Assembly: GCF_002897035.1 (NCBI RefSeq)
Contig: NZ_BAUX01000006.1
Span: 1-64,000 of the forward strand
DNA length: 64,000 nt
DNA from: Methylopila sp. Yamaguchi
Lineage (GTDB): Bacteria > Pseudomonadota > Alphaproteobacteria > Rhizobiales > Methylopilaceae
Direction: 5' to 3'
Part shown: one piece after another, positions 48,399 to 57,543 of the stretch
Layout of the letters: every line of letters begins with the position of its first letter
Position numbering within the stretch: the stretch's first letter is position 1
Translations under genes and position numbers: made by a program
Notes under the pieces: model-generated
What the model saw: the letters and a program-made list of their open reading frames with translations, nothing else
Databases searched by the model: none
What the model was told of the DNA's origin: nothing

Positions 48399-49550
48399 AT
48401 GCGCACGTCGTTCATCGCCCTCGCGGCCCTCGCCGCGGTTGGAGCCGGCGCCTACGCCGGATTGAACGAGCTGCTGCCGTCTCCCGTCCAAGGCGCTTTC
48501 GACAAGGTCGCCGTGGCCGCAGGCCGTTCCGGCTCCAGCGCCGCCGCGAAACCGGCTCCAGCCTCGGCGCCCGGCGTCGCCGTGGAGGCCGTCCCGGCCA
48601 AGCCCCAGACGGTCTCGTCGCGCTTCGCCTCCGTCGGCTCTCTGGTGTCCGAGGAGTCGGTGCAACTCGCGGCCGAACAACCCGGCCGGCTCGTGTCGAT
48701 CAACTTCAAGGACGGCGACCGGGTGGCGGCGAACGCGCCGGTGCTCAAGTTCGACGACACGCTGCTGATGGCGGAGCTGCAGGATCTCGAAGCGCGCCTG
48801 GCGCTCGCCGAGGCCAACTACAAGCGCGCCCAGTCCCTGTCGAAGTCGGGCTACGCCACCGACACCGCCCGCGACCAGGCGATCGCCGACCGCGCGATCG
48901 CGAAAGCGGCGGTGGAGCTGGTGAAGGTGCGGCTCGGCAAGACCGAGATCCGCGCGCCGTTCGATGGCGTCGTCGGCTTCCGCCTCGCCTCGATCGGCGC
49001 CTATGTCCCGGCGGGCCAGCCGATCGTCAATCTCGAGAGCATCGACACCCTGAAGGTCGATTTCCGCGTGCCCGAGACGCGGCTCGCCGACGTCAAAATC
49101 GGCTTGGCCGTCTCAGTGTCGGTCGACGCATATCCTGGCCGGACCTTCAAGGGGAAGATCTACGCGATTGACCCGCTGGTCGACGTCAACGGCCGCGCGC
49201 TCAAGGTCCGCGCCCGTCTCGACAACGCGGACCGTCTGCTGCGCCCCGGCCTGTTCGCCCGCGTCGACGTGACGGCGGACGAGACGCAGTCGGTGGTGGT
49301 GATCCCGGAAAGCGCGCTCGTGCCGCGCGGCTCCGAGAATCTCGTCTACCGGGTGAAGGACGGCAAGGCGGTCGAGACGACCGTGAAGCTCGGCGAGCGC
49401 AGGGTGGGCGAGGTCGAGATCGTGGACGGGGTCTCGGGCGACGAGATGGTCGTCGTCGCCGGCCAGCAGCGGCTGAAGGACGGCGCCGCGGTGCGGGTCG
49501 TCGATCCGGCCCGGCAGGCCGCCGCGGCGCCCGCCAAAGCCGCCCGCTGA
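48399..49550 (+). CDS. RND efflux periplasmic adaptor (membrane fusion protein)
   Basis: 383-residue HlyD/AcrA-family adaptor with an N-terminal membrane/signal segment (FIALAALAAVGAGAYAGL), lipoyl half-motifs RLVSINFKDGDRVAANAPVL and KTEIRAPFDGVVGFRLASIGAYV, a coiled-coil hairpin between them, and a beta-barrel region (VDAYPGRTFKGKIYAIDPLV). AGGAGA lies 5 nt before the ATG. The RND pump follows after 18 bp. It bridges the inner-membrane pump and a TolC-type channel. Confidence 0.94.
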   Translation: MRTSFIALAALAAVGAGAYAGLNELLPSPVQGAFDKVAVAAGRSGSSAAAKPAPASAPGVAVEAVPAKPQTVSSRFASVGSLVSEESVQLAAEQPGRLVSINFKDGDRVAANAPVLKFDDTLLMAELQDLEARLALAEANYKRAQSLSKSGYATDTARDQAIADRAIAKAAVELVKVRLGKTEIRAPFDGVVGFRLASIGAYVPAGQPIVNLESIDTLKVDFRVPETRLADVKIGLAVSVSVDAYPGRTFKGKIYAIDPLVDVNGRALKVRARLDNADRLLRPGLFARVDVTADETQSVVVIPESALVPRGSENLVYRVKDGKAVETTVKLGERRVGEVEIVDGVSGDEMVVVAGQQRLKDGAAVRVVDPARQAAAAPAKAAR

Positions 49551-49568
49551 GGCGGGGGCCGCGCCGCC

Positions 49569-52500
49569 ATGAAGATCGCCGAAACCTGCATCCGCCGCCC
49601 CGTTTTCGCGACGGTGCTCAGCCTCGTCATCCTGCTGGTCGGCTTCGTGTCCTACCAGCGGCTGGCGGTGCGTGAGTATCCGAACGTCGACGAACCGACG
49701 GTCTCGGTCACCACCGCCTATCCCGGCGCCGCGGCCCGGATCATCGAGAGCCAGGTCACCCAGGTGCTCGAGGACTCGATCTCCGGCATCGAAGGCATCG
49801 ACGTCATCGAGAGCCAGAGCCGGCAAGAGTCGAGCCGTATCACCGTGCGGTTCAATCTCAACGTGAACCCGGATGTGGCGGCGAGCGACGTGCGCGACCG
49901 CGTGGCGCGCGTGCGCCAGAACCTGCCCGACGAGATTGATGAGCCGGTCATCGCCAAGGTGGAGGCGGACGCCCAGCCGGTCATGTATCTGGCGTTCCGG
50001 TCCGACCGGATGAACCAGCTGGAGCTCACCGACTACGTCAACCGCTACGTGCTCGACCGCTTCAAGATCCTGCCCGGCGTCGCCGACATCCAGATCTTCG
50101 GCGAGCGCAAATACGCGATGCGGATCTATGTCGACCGCAACCGCCTCGCGGCCTACGCGCTCACCGTCCAGGACGTCGAGACCGCGCTCGCCCAACAGAA
50201 CGTCGAGATTCCCTCGGGCCGGATCGAAAGCGCGGACCGCGAGTTCTCGGTGCTGTCGCGCACCGGGCTGCAGACGCCCGAGGAGTTCGGGAACATCATC
50301 GTCAAGGTGGCGGACGGCGCCCAGGTGCGCCTCCGCGACGTCGCCAAGGTTGAGCTCGGCGCGGCCGACGAGCGGAAGCAGTCCCGCTACGATTCCGGCC
50401 CAGCGGTCGCGATCGGCGTCATCAAGCAGGCGACGGCGAACCCGCTGGAGGTATCGCAGGGCGTCCGCAAGGCGCTGCCCGAGATCCAGGAGGCGCTCCC
50501 CGAGGGCGTCACCGTGCTGCTGAACTACGATCAGGCCGTCTTCATCGACAAGTCGATCGAGGCGGTGTGGCACACGATCGTCGAGGCGATCGTGCTTGTG
50601 GTCCTCGTGATTTTCTTCTTCCTGCGCACAGTCCGCGCCTCGCTGATCCCGGTGGTGACGATCCCGGTCTCGCTGGTCGCGACCTTCGCGATGATGCTGG
50701 CGTTCGGCTTCACCGTGAACACGCTGACGCTGCTCGCGCTGGTGCTCGCGATCGGCCTCGTGGTCGACGACGCGATCGTGGTGCTGGAGAACATCTACCG
50801 CCACGTCGAGGAGGGCATGAAGCCCATCGACGCCGCGATCAAAGGCTCGCGCGAGATCGGCTTCGCCGTCATCGCGATGACGGTGACGCTCGCCGCCGTC
50901 TACGCGCCGGTCGCCTTCTCGCCGGGCCGTACGGGGCGTCTCTTCACTGAGTTCGCGCTGACGCTCGCGGGGGCCGTGATCGTTTCGGGCTTCGTCGCGC
51001 TGACGCTGACGCCGATGATGTGCTCGCGCATGCTGAAGCACGATCCGAACCCCGGCCGCGTCTTCATGGCGATGGAGCGCGGCTTCCGGGCGACCGAGCG
51101 CGGCTACAAGCGGCTCGTCGGCGCGGCGCTGAAGGCGCGGGTGCTCGTCGTGCTGTGTGCGCTCGGCGTCGCGGGCGGGGCGGGGCTGCTGTTCACGAGC
51201 CTCACCTCGGAGCTCTCGCCGGTCGAGGACCGCGGCATCCTGCAGATCCGCGGCCAGGCGCCCGAAGGCTCCACCATCGCCTACAGCACCCGGTACACGG
51301 AGCAGCTCGAGGCGATCCTGCGCGCCACGCCGGAGGTCGACGGCTATCTCACCATCATCGGCCAGCCGCTGATCGCGAACGTGCTCGGCCGGGCGCCGCT
51401 GAAGGATTGGAGCGAGCGCGACCGGTCGCAGCAGCAGATCATGGCGGAGCTGTCGAAGAAGCTGCGCGACATCCCCGGGCTTGCGCTGTTCACCACCAAC
51501 CCGCCGGCGCTCGGCCAGCGCGGCGGCGCGCGGCCGGTGCAGTTCGTGCTGCAGACCTCCGGCGCCTACGAGGATCTGGACCGAACCGCCAAGGCCTTCG
51601 TCGCGAAGATCTCCGAAAATCCCAACCTCACCAACATCGAGAGCGATCTCGAGCTGAACGCGCCGGAGCTCAGGGTGGAGCTCGACCGCGCCAAGATCGC
51701 CGATCTCGGACTGGACGTCGCGATGGTGGGCCGAACGCTCGAGACCATGCTGGGCTCGCGGCAGGTCACCCGCTTCGAGCGCGACGGCGAACAGTACGAC
51801 GTCATCGTGCAGCTCGCCAACGCCGACCGCGCGACGCCGGAGACGCTGTCGACGATCTACGTCCGCACGCCCGATCGAGACGGGCGGGGCGCGCAGATGA
51901 TCCAGCTCTCGAACCTCGTGAAGGTGGCGGACTCGGTCGCGCCGCGGGAGTTGCGCCGCTTCAACCAACTGCGCTCCGCGACCATCGAGATGAACCTCGC
52001 CGGCGGCTACGCCATGGGCGAAGCGCTGGCCTATCTCGAACGGATCGCGACCGAGACGCTGCCGGAGACCGTGCAGACCGACGTCAACGGCCAGAGCCGC
52101 GAGTACGTCGCCTCCAACCAGAGCCTCGGGCTGATCTTCGGCCTCGCCATCCTGTTCATCTACCTCGTGCTCGCCGCGCAGTTCGAGAGCTTCGTCGATC
52201 CCTTCATCATCCTGCTGACCGTGCCGCTCTCCATGACCGGGGCGCTCGGCGCGCTCTGGCTGACGGGGGGCACGCTCAACGTCTATTCGCAGATCGGCCT
52301 CGTGACGCTGATCGGCCTGATCACCAAGCACGGCATCCTGATCGTGGAGTTCGCGAACCAGCTTCAGGAGCAGGGCAGGGGCCGCCGCGAGGCGGTTGTG
52401 GAGGCCGCGGCGCTGCGGCTGCGGCCGATCCTCATGACCACGGGCGCGATGGTGCTGGGCGCCGTGCCGCTGGCGCTCGCGACCGGAGCCGGCGCCGAAA

Positions 52501-52661
52501 GCCGGGCCCAGATCGGCTGGGTGATCGTCGGCGGCATGACTTTCGGCACGCTGCTGACGCTGTTCGTGGTGCCAGCCGTCTACAGCTTCCTTGGCCGGAA
52601 AGCGGGTGTTCCCGAGGCGCACGTCGCGCCGGCTCTGCCCGCGGCCGCTCCCGCCGAGTAG
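49569..52661 (+). CDS. RND efflux permease (HAE1-type)
   Basis: 1030-residue resistance-nodulation-division pump with twelve TM helices. It starts with KIAETCIRRPVFATVLSLVI and has the large periplasmic loops after TM1 and TM7. The TM4 proton-relay motif is ALVLAIGLVVDDAIVVLEN (Asp pair), and the C-terminal half has TLIGLITKHGILIVEFANQLQEQG and ILMTTGAMVLGAVPLA. It belongs to the hydrophobe/amphiphile efflux group, with proton-driven export of drugs, solvents or lipids. It forms a two-gene operon with the adaptor; an outer-membrane channel is not encoded here. Confidence 0.96.
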   Translation: MKIAETCIRRPVFATVLSLVILLVGFVSYQRLAVREYPNVDEPTVSVTTAYPGAAARIIESQVTQVLEDSISGIEGIDVIESQSRQESSRITVRFNLNVNPDVAASDVRDRVARVRQNLPDEIDEPVIAKVEADAQPVMYLAFRSDRMNQLELTDYVNRYVLDRFKILPGVADIQIFGERKYAMRIYVDRNRLAAYALTVQDVETALAQQNVEIPSGRIESADREFSVLSRTGLQTPEEFGNIIVKVADGAQVRLRDVAKVELGAADERKQSRYDSGPAVAIGVIKQATANPLEVSQGVRKALPEIQEALPEGVTVLLNYDQAVFIDKSIEAVWHTIVEAIVLVVLVIFFFLRTVRASLIPVVTIPVSLVATFAMMLAFGFTVNTLTLLALVLAIGLVVDDAIVVLENIYRHVEEGMKPIDAAIKGSREIGFAVIAMTVTLAAVYAPVAFSPGRTGRLFTEFALTLAGAVIVSGFVALTLTPMMCSRMLKHDPNPGRVFMAMERGFRATERGYKRLVGAALKARVLVVLCALGVAGGAGLLFTSLTSELSPVEDRGILQIRGQAPEGSTIAYSTRYTEQLEAILRATPEVDGYLTIIGQPLIANVLGRAPLKDWSERDRSQQQIMAELSKKLRDIPGLALFTTNPPALGQRGGARPVQFVLQTSGAYEDLDRTAKAFVAKISENPNLTNIESDLELNAPELRVELDRAKIADLGLDVAMVGRTLETMLGSRQVTRFERDGEQYDVIVQLANADRATPETLSTIYVRTPDRDGRGAQMIQLSNLVKVADSVAPRELRRFNQLRSATIEMNLAGGYAMGEALAYLERIATETLPETVQTDVNGQSREYVASNQSLGLIFGLAILFIYLVLAAQFESFVDPFIILLTVPLSMTGALGALWLTGGTLNVYSQIGLVTLIGLITKHGILIVEFANQLQEQGRGRREAVVEAAALRLRPILMTTGAMVLGAVPLALATGAGAESRAQIGWVIVGGMTFGTLLTLFVVPAVYSFLGRKAGVPEAHVAPALPAAAPAE

Positions 52662-52743
52662 GGCCCGCGCGCTTGCGGCCCTGGGCGGGGAGGGCTACAG
52701 GCTCGCTCCGAACCCCCGCACGCCGAAGAGCTTGAAGGACAGC

Positions 52744-54555
52744 ATGTCCGTCCCCGCGCCGCAGACCGATCCCGATCGGATCAGCGACCTTTCGCGTCGC
52801 GAGACCCGCATCGACGAGCCGTTCCGCTCCCGCGTCGGTCGTCTGAAGCGGTTCGGGCGGGAGTTCCTGCTGCCGCATGCCCGGAATCTCGTCGTAGCGG
52901 TCCTCGCGATGAGCGTTTTCGCCGGCACGGTCGTGGCTTTGCCGTGGCTGTTCAAGTCGCTCGTGAACGACATCCTCGTGCGGCGCGACGCGGGCGCGCT
53001 CTACGAGATCGTGGGCGTCGTGCTCGTGCTGTTCGGGTTGCGGGCCGCGGCGGGCTATCTGCAGCAGTACATGCTGTCGCGGGTCTCCAACCACGTCACG
53101 ACCTCGCTGCAGAACCGGATCTCGAACCACCTCCTCGGCCTCGACCTGGCGTTCTTCCAGAAGAACAGCGTCGGCCAGATCATCGCCCGCGCCACCGACG
53201 ACGTGAACGTGCTGAACAACACGTCCACCAACATCGTCGTCACGCTCGGGCGCGACTTGGTCACCTTTGTGGGCCTGGTGATCTACGTGCTGTGGGCGAG
53301 CCCGCAGTGGTTCCTGCTGGCGCTCGCGGGCGGCCCGCTGATCGCCATCCCGGCGGTCATCGCCAACCGCAAGCTCCGGGCTCTGATGCGGCACGGCCAG
53401 CAGCTCGGCGGCGAGATCCTCCAGGCCTTCGAGGAAGCGCTCCACGGGATCCGCGGCGTCAAGGCCGAGAACCACGAGGACGTGGAGCGGAAGCGCCTGC
53501 GCGACGTCATCGTGGGCCGCCGGAAGATCGGGCTCAAGGTGGCGCGCACCCGTGCGGCGCTGTCGCCGATCGTCGACGTCGTCACCGCCCTAGCCCTCGT
53601 CGGCGTGTTGCTGGTAGGCGGATCCCAGGTCATCGACGGCTCCAGCGACGCCGGCGAGCTGATGGCCTTCGTAAGCGCGCTGATGCTGCTCTACGAGCCG
53701 CTCCGCCGCCTGCTGCAGGTGAACGCGCAGCTGCAGATCTGCGGCGTGTCGATCGCGCGCATCTACGAGATCCTCGACCGCCGGCCCCGCATCGTGGATG
53801 CGGCCGGCGCGGTCGCGCTCGCCGATCCGTCCGGGGCGATCGTCTTCGACGACGTGAGGTTCGGCTACGATCCGGCGAAGCCGGTTCTCGACGGCTTCTC
53901 CGTAACGATCCCGGCGGGCGCCTCCATCGCCTTCGTCGGCCCCTCCGGCTCCGGCAAGACGACGGTGCTCAACCTCGTCGCGCGGCTCTACGAACCTTCG
54001 GGCGGCCGCGTCACGATCGGGGGCCAGGACATCGCCGGTGTCACGCTCGCCTCGCTTCGCGAGTCGATCGCCCTCGTCAGCCAGGACGTGCTGCTGTTCG
54101 ACGCCAGCGTGCGGGCGAACATCGCCTATGGGCGGCCTGACGCGACCGACGCGGAGATCGAGGCGGCGGCGCGAGCGGCCATGGCCCACGAGTTCATCGA
54201 GCGGCTGGAAGGCGGCTACGGGTTCCGCGTCGGCCCGCGGGGAACGCGCCTCTCCGGCGGCCAGCGCCAGCGCGTGGCGATCGCGCGGGCGCTGCTGAGG
54301 AACGCGCCGATCCTGTTGTTGGACGAGGCGACCTCCGCGCTCGACGGCGCGATCGAGGCTCAGGTGCAGGCCAACATTTTCGCCGCGCGAAAGAATCGAA
54401 CCACGCTGATCATCGCCCATCGGCTGGCGACGGTTGTCGCCGCCGACCTCATCTGCGTCGTCCGCGACGGCCGCGTGGTCGAACAGGGCGATCACCGCAC
54501 GCTCCTCGGGGACGACGGCGAATACGCTGAGTCGCACCGCCTCCAAAGCGGCTGA
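52744..54555 (+). CDS. MsbA-like ABC exporter (fused permease and ATPase)
   Basis: 603-residue half-transporter: six-helix transmembrane domain (NLVVAVLAMSVFAGTVVALP, coupling segment LDLAFFQKNSVGQIIARATDDV) and ATPase domain with Walker A FVGPSGSGKTTVLNLVARLY, Q-loop LVSQDVLLFDASVRANI, signature RLSGGQRQRVAIARALLRN, Walker B ILLLDEATSALD and His-loop LIIAHRLATVV. This is the lipid A/lipid or drug flippase type. The ATG at 52744 has GAAGGA upstream; the frame extends back over the preceding gene's end without support. It probably acts as a homodimer. Confidence 0.92.
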   Translation: MSVPAPQTDPDRISDLSRRETRIDEPFRSRVGRLKRFGREFLLPHARNLVVAVLAMSVFAGTVVALPWLFKSLVNDILVRRDAGALYEIVGVVLVLFGLRAAAGYLQQYMLSRVSNHVTTSLQNRISNHLLGLDLAFFQKNSVGQIIARATDDVNVLNNTSTNIVVTLGRDLVTFVGLVIYVLWASPQWFLLALAGGPLIAIPAVIANRKLRALMRHGQQLGGEILQAFEEALHGIRGVKAENHEDVERKRLRDVIVGRRKIGLKVARTRAALSPIVDVVTALALVGVLLVGGSQVIDGSSDAGELMAFVSALMLLYEPLRRLLQVNAQLQICGVSIARIYEILDRRPRIVDAAGAVALADPSGAIVFDDVRFGYDPAKPVLDGFSVTIPAGASIAFVGPSGSGKTTVLNLVARLYEPSGGRVTIGGQDIAGVTLASLRESIALVSQDVLLFDASVRANIAYGRPDATDAEIEAAARAAMAHEFIERLEGGYGFRVGPRGTRLSGGQRQRVAIARALLRNAPILLLDEATSALDGAIEAQVQANIFAARKNRTTLIIAHRLATVVAADLICVVRDGRVVEQGDHRTLLGDDGEYAESHRLQSG

Positions 54556-54886
54556 ATCCGGGCTCCTCCGCGTGCGCCGCGACTTGCGAAAGCGCACGAA
54601 TCCTGTCCTCGCCCCGGCAAAATCCCGCGTTCGGGGGCCGGCTCATCCCAGTTTCGTGTTCTTCCAGCCACAGCGTGTGGCAAAGGCCCGGCGGGGAAGC
54701 GTCACAATCGTGATCGCGCTTGCATGCCACCAGTCCGTGAATATGGTCGGAATGCGACGTCGGGGGGGCGCCCCGGCCGCATTTACGGATCGTCCGCAGC
54801 GGGCGATCGCTTCCGGGGCGACCGGCGAAGAGGCCAAACGGTTTCGACGCTTACGGGCCTTCCAGATCTGGGGTTGGAGGAACGAC
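54556..54886. other. Porin leader region with a possible promoter
   Basis: 331 bases upstream of the porin. TTGCAT (54720-54725) and TATGGT (54742-54747) with 16-base spacing are a plausible sigma70-type pair, giving a leader of about 135 bases with GGAGGAACG before the start. No long coding sequence is convincing here. Confidence 0.4.
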
Positions 54887-56107
54887 ATGAAACTGGTCAA
54901 GAGCCTCGTGCTTGGCTCTGCCGCCGCCTTCGTCGGCGTGACGGGCGCTTCGGCGGCCGACCTGCCGCTCGCTGAGCCGGTCGAATACGTGAAGGTTTGC
55001 GACGCCTACGGCGCCGGCTTCTTCTACATTCCGGGCACGGAAACCTGCCTGAACATTGGCGGCTATGTCCGCGCCGAGTACTCGGTCGGCGAAGTGTCCA
55101 AGACGCTCGGCGGCGTCCGTCCGAACAACGCAAGCGGTTTCCGCGCTCGCGCTCGCTTCTGGTTCGACGCTCGCACCGAGACCGAGTACGGCACCGTTCG
55201 CACCTACATCCGCGCGCAGTTCCAGCGCGACTCGGGCAGCGTGAACAACGTCGCCACCACGGCGACCGGTTCGGACGACTCGATCTTCGACAAGGCCTTC
55301 GTGCAGTTCGCGGGCTTCACCGCGGGTCTCACGGACTCCTTCTGGGACTTCAAGCCGTACCCGACCTTCACGAACCCGTTCGTGTCGGACCGCACGCTGG
55401 CCCTTATCGGCTACACCTTCGACTTCGGCGGCGGCTTCTCGGCTAGCGCGGCGATCGAAGACGGCACGGCCCGCCGCTCGAACGGCGGCGCGGTCTACCA
55501 GGAGCAGACCTACCCCGACTTCGTCGGCAACATCCGCCTTCAGCAGGGCTGGGGTGAGGCTCAGCTGTCCGGCTTCGCGCACCAGATCAACTCGTCGGCC
55601 GTCAACGACAGCGAGTGGGGCTACGGCGCTCAGATCGGCGCGAAGATCAACCTGCCGTTCCTCGCGAAGGGCGACTATCTGTGGGGCACCGCGGCCTACA
55701 CCGAAGGCGCACTGTCCTACATTGGTCTCGGCAGCTCGGGCGACGCCGGCTTCGCCTCTGGCAATACGCAGAACATCGTCGGCGGCAACTCCGCTCCGGA
55801 CTTCGTCATCAACGGCGGCGACATCGACAAGACCAAGGCCTACGCGTTCAACCTCGGCGTCCTGCACTACTGGTCGCCCAAGTGGCGTTCGGCCCTGCAG
55901 GGCACCTACGCCGACGTGAACGTCAAGGCGGCCGGCGCGGACTTCACCGCTTACGCAGTCACCGGCAACCTGATCTGGACGCCGGTCAAGAAGCTCGACA
56001 TCGGCGCCGAGCTGAACTACATCAAGGTCAAGGACAAGGCCTCCAACTACACGCTGCGTGACGACGACGCCTTCATCGGCCGTCTCCGCATCCAGCGCGA
56101 CTTCTGA
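54887..56107 (+). CDS. Alphaproteobacterial porin
   Basis: 406-residue outer-membrane porin: signal peptide KLVKSLVLGSAAAFVGVTGASAAD, then VEYVKVCDAYGAGFFYIPGTETCLNIGGYVRAEY (paired Cys in the hallmark N-terminal motif of Rhizobiales porins), sixteen-strand pattern with LTDSFWDFKPYPTF, and a C-terminal LRIQRDF ending in Phe for barrel assembly. GGAGGAACG precedes the ATG. An efficient terminator follows. It is probably one of the main diffusion porins. Confidence 0.95.
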   Translation: MKLVKSLVLGSAAAFVGVTGASAADLPLAEPVEYVKVCDAYGAGFFYIPGTETCLNIGGYVRAEYSVGEVSKTLGGVRPNNASGFRARARFWFDARTETEYGTVRTYIRAQFQRDSGSVNNVATTATGSDDSIFDKAFVQFAGFTAGLTDSFWDFKPYPTFTNPFVSDRTLALIGYTFDFGGGFSASAAIEDGTARRSNGGAVYQEQTYPDFVGNIRLQQGWGEAQLSGFAHQINSSAVNDSEWGYGAQIGAKINLPFLAKGDYLWGTAAYTEGALSYIGLGSSGDAGFASGNTQNIVGGNSAPDFVINGGDIDKTKAYAFNLGVLHYWSPKWRSALQGTYADVNVKAAGADFTAYAVTGNLIWTPVKKLDIGAELNYIKVKDKASNYTLRDDDAFIGRLRIQRDF

Positions 56108-56133
56108 TCCTAGACGATCTGAAAAACGCTACG

Positions 56134-56165
56134 ACGACCCCGCTTCGGCGGGGTCGTTTCGTTTG
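56134..56165 (+). terminator. Intrinsic terminator of the porin gene
   Basis: ACGACCCCGC pairs with GCGGGGTCGT around a stabilising TTCG tetraloop, followed by TTTCGTTTGT. It starts 26 nt after the stop. Confidence 0.93.
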
Positions 56166-56624
56166 TGGTGGCCCCTTGGATGACTCGGAGCCGCTCGGAT
56201 GGCTCCTCGCCCGGCGGAGGCCCATGAGATCTCGCCTCCGCGGACAAGCGCCGCGCGGATGAGACCGTCGACCCGCCACGAGAGCGCGACACAGATCAAG
56301 CATCGGAAAGCCGAGGCGCGTTTGGATGACGCGCGCGAGTTACGCGACGCCGAGACCGACTTTGGCGATAGCTTCGATCGGTGTTTGGTTCGCGTCTCCC
56401 ACATCCAAGCGGAGACGTCGCATCAGGCGGCGATCGCGGCGCGGGTCGAGATCTAGCCCGCGCCTCGTACAGCGGCGGCGACGGATCCGGATCGCGGCCG
56501 CCCGTCCGAAGGACGCCACGCTAATAGGCTTTCGGACGACGTCGACCTCTATTTGACGGTGCGATCGGCAGTCAGCGGGAGCGGCGGGCGCGCCGGGCCG
56601 CCTTCATATGAAAAGAAGCGATGC
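56166..56624. other. Gap with no supported gene
   Basis: About 460 bases between the porin terminator and the alpha/beta hydrolase. A plus-strand frame at 56199-56456 (85 codons, GGAG about 8 nt before its ATG, ending IQAETSHQAAIAARVEI) and an overlapping minus-strand frame at 56129-56404 are open, but neither reads like a known family. I would leave both uncalled. Confidence 0.4.
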
Positions 56625-57530
56625 TCAGCCGGCTAGAGACCGCCGGCCCGGCGTCTCGCTCGCGGCGAGAAACGCCGTGACGGCCGCGAGCGTCAAAGGG
56701 TCTCCGAGCTGTGGCGCGTGACCTTGTCCGGGCACGTCGAGGACCACGAGATCCGGCCTCCGCGCCTTCATGGCTCGCAGCGTCTCCCTGCTCAGGATGT
56801 CGGACGTCTCACCGCGGATCGCCATCAGCGGGACGCCGGCCATCCCGTCGAACAGCGGCCACAGGGTCGGCAGAGGCTTTTCCAGATCGAGCGACTCGAG
56901 CGAGCGCATCAGCGCCGGGTCCGTGAGCGGGGCGAGACCGCCCTCCGCCGTCTCCCGCCATGTGCGCCGCGCCATGCGCCGGAACTCGGCAGGCCCGAGC
57001 GCCGGGAAGCGCGCGCCGAACAGGTCGACCACCGCGCTCTCCGCTTCGTCCCAGGTCTTGGGCGCGGTCGCCGCGGCGAGGTAGCTGCGGATGCGGAGCA
57101 GCCCCTGCGGCTCGATCACGGGGCCGACGTCGTTGAGGATGACCGCGTGGCCGAAGCCGGGGCGCAGAGCGCCGAGGGCCATGGCCTGCAGTCCGCCGCG
57201 GGAGGTCCCGATCAGCGCCGCGTGAGCGAGGCCGAGCGCGTCGGCGACGGCGAGCACGTCGCTGGCCTCGACCCGCACGTCGTATCGCGCAGGTTTTGGG
57301 TCCCGATCCGAGAGGCCGCGCCCCCGCGCCGAGATGGCCACGACGTGGCGGCCGCCCCCGGCCGGAGAGGCGAGATGGTCGGCCAGTTCGTTGAAATCCT
57401 CGAGGCCGCGGGCCAGACCGGGCAGGCACACGACGGGCAGGCCGTGCGGCTCGGGGGGCGACCAGGCGCGGACATGCAGCCGCAGGCCGTGCGTCGTCGC
57501 GATCCGGCGATCGACGACCTCGGTCGTCAT
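56625..57530 (-). CDS. Alpha/beta-fold hydrolase
   Basis: 301-residue hydrolase with the nucleophile elbow in LIGTSRGGLQAMALGAL, oxyanion region VVCLPGLARGLEDFNELADHL, and catalytic His near LDVPGQGHAPQLGDPLTL. No signal peptide. Family members include haloalkane dehalogenases, esterases and 3-oxoadipate enol-lactonases, so the substrate is open. It ends upstream of nothing co-directional but begins 13 bp after the lytic transglycosylase stop, so the two could be co-transcribed. Confidence 0.88.
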   Translation of the reverse strand: MTTEVVDRRIATTHGLRLHVRAWSPPEPHGLPVVCLPGLARGLEDFNELADHLASPAGGGRHVVAISARGRGLSDRDPKPARYDVRVEASDVLAVADALGLAHAALIGTSRGGLQAMALGALRPGFGHAVILNDVGPVIEPQGLLRIRSYLAAATAPKTWDEAESAVVDLFGARFPALGPAEFRRMARRTWRETAEGGLAPLTDPALMRSLESLDLEKPLPTLWPLFDGMAGVPLMAIRGETSDILSRETLRAMKARRPDLVVLDVPGQGHAPQLGDPLTLAAVTAFLAASETPGRRSLAG

Positions 57531-57543
57531 CGCGGGACGTTCG

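Noticed and set aside
49113-52622. 1169-codon minus-strand frame opposite the RND pump
   Set aside because: Arg/His/Asp-rich shadow of a well-defined RND gene.
52432-54597. Long minus-strand frames opposite the MsbA-like exporter
   Set aside because: Shadows; the plus-strand frame has every ABC motif.
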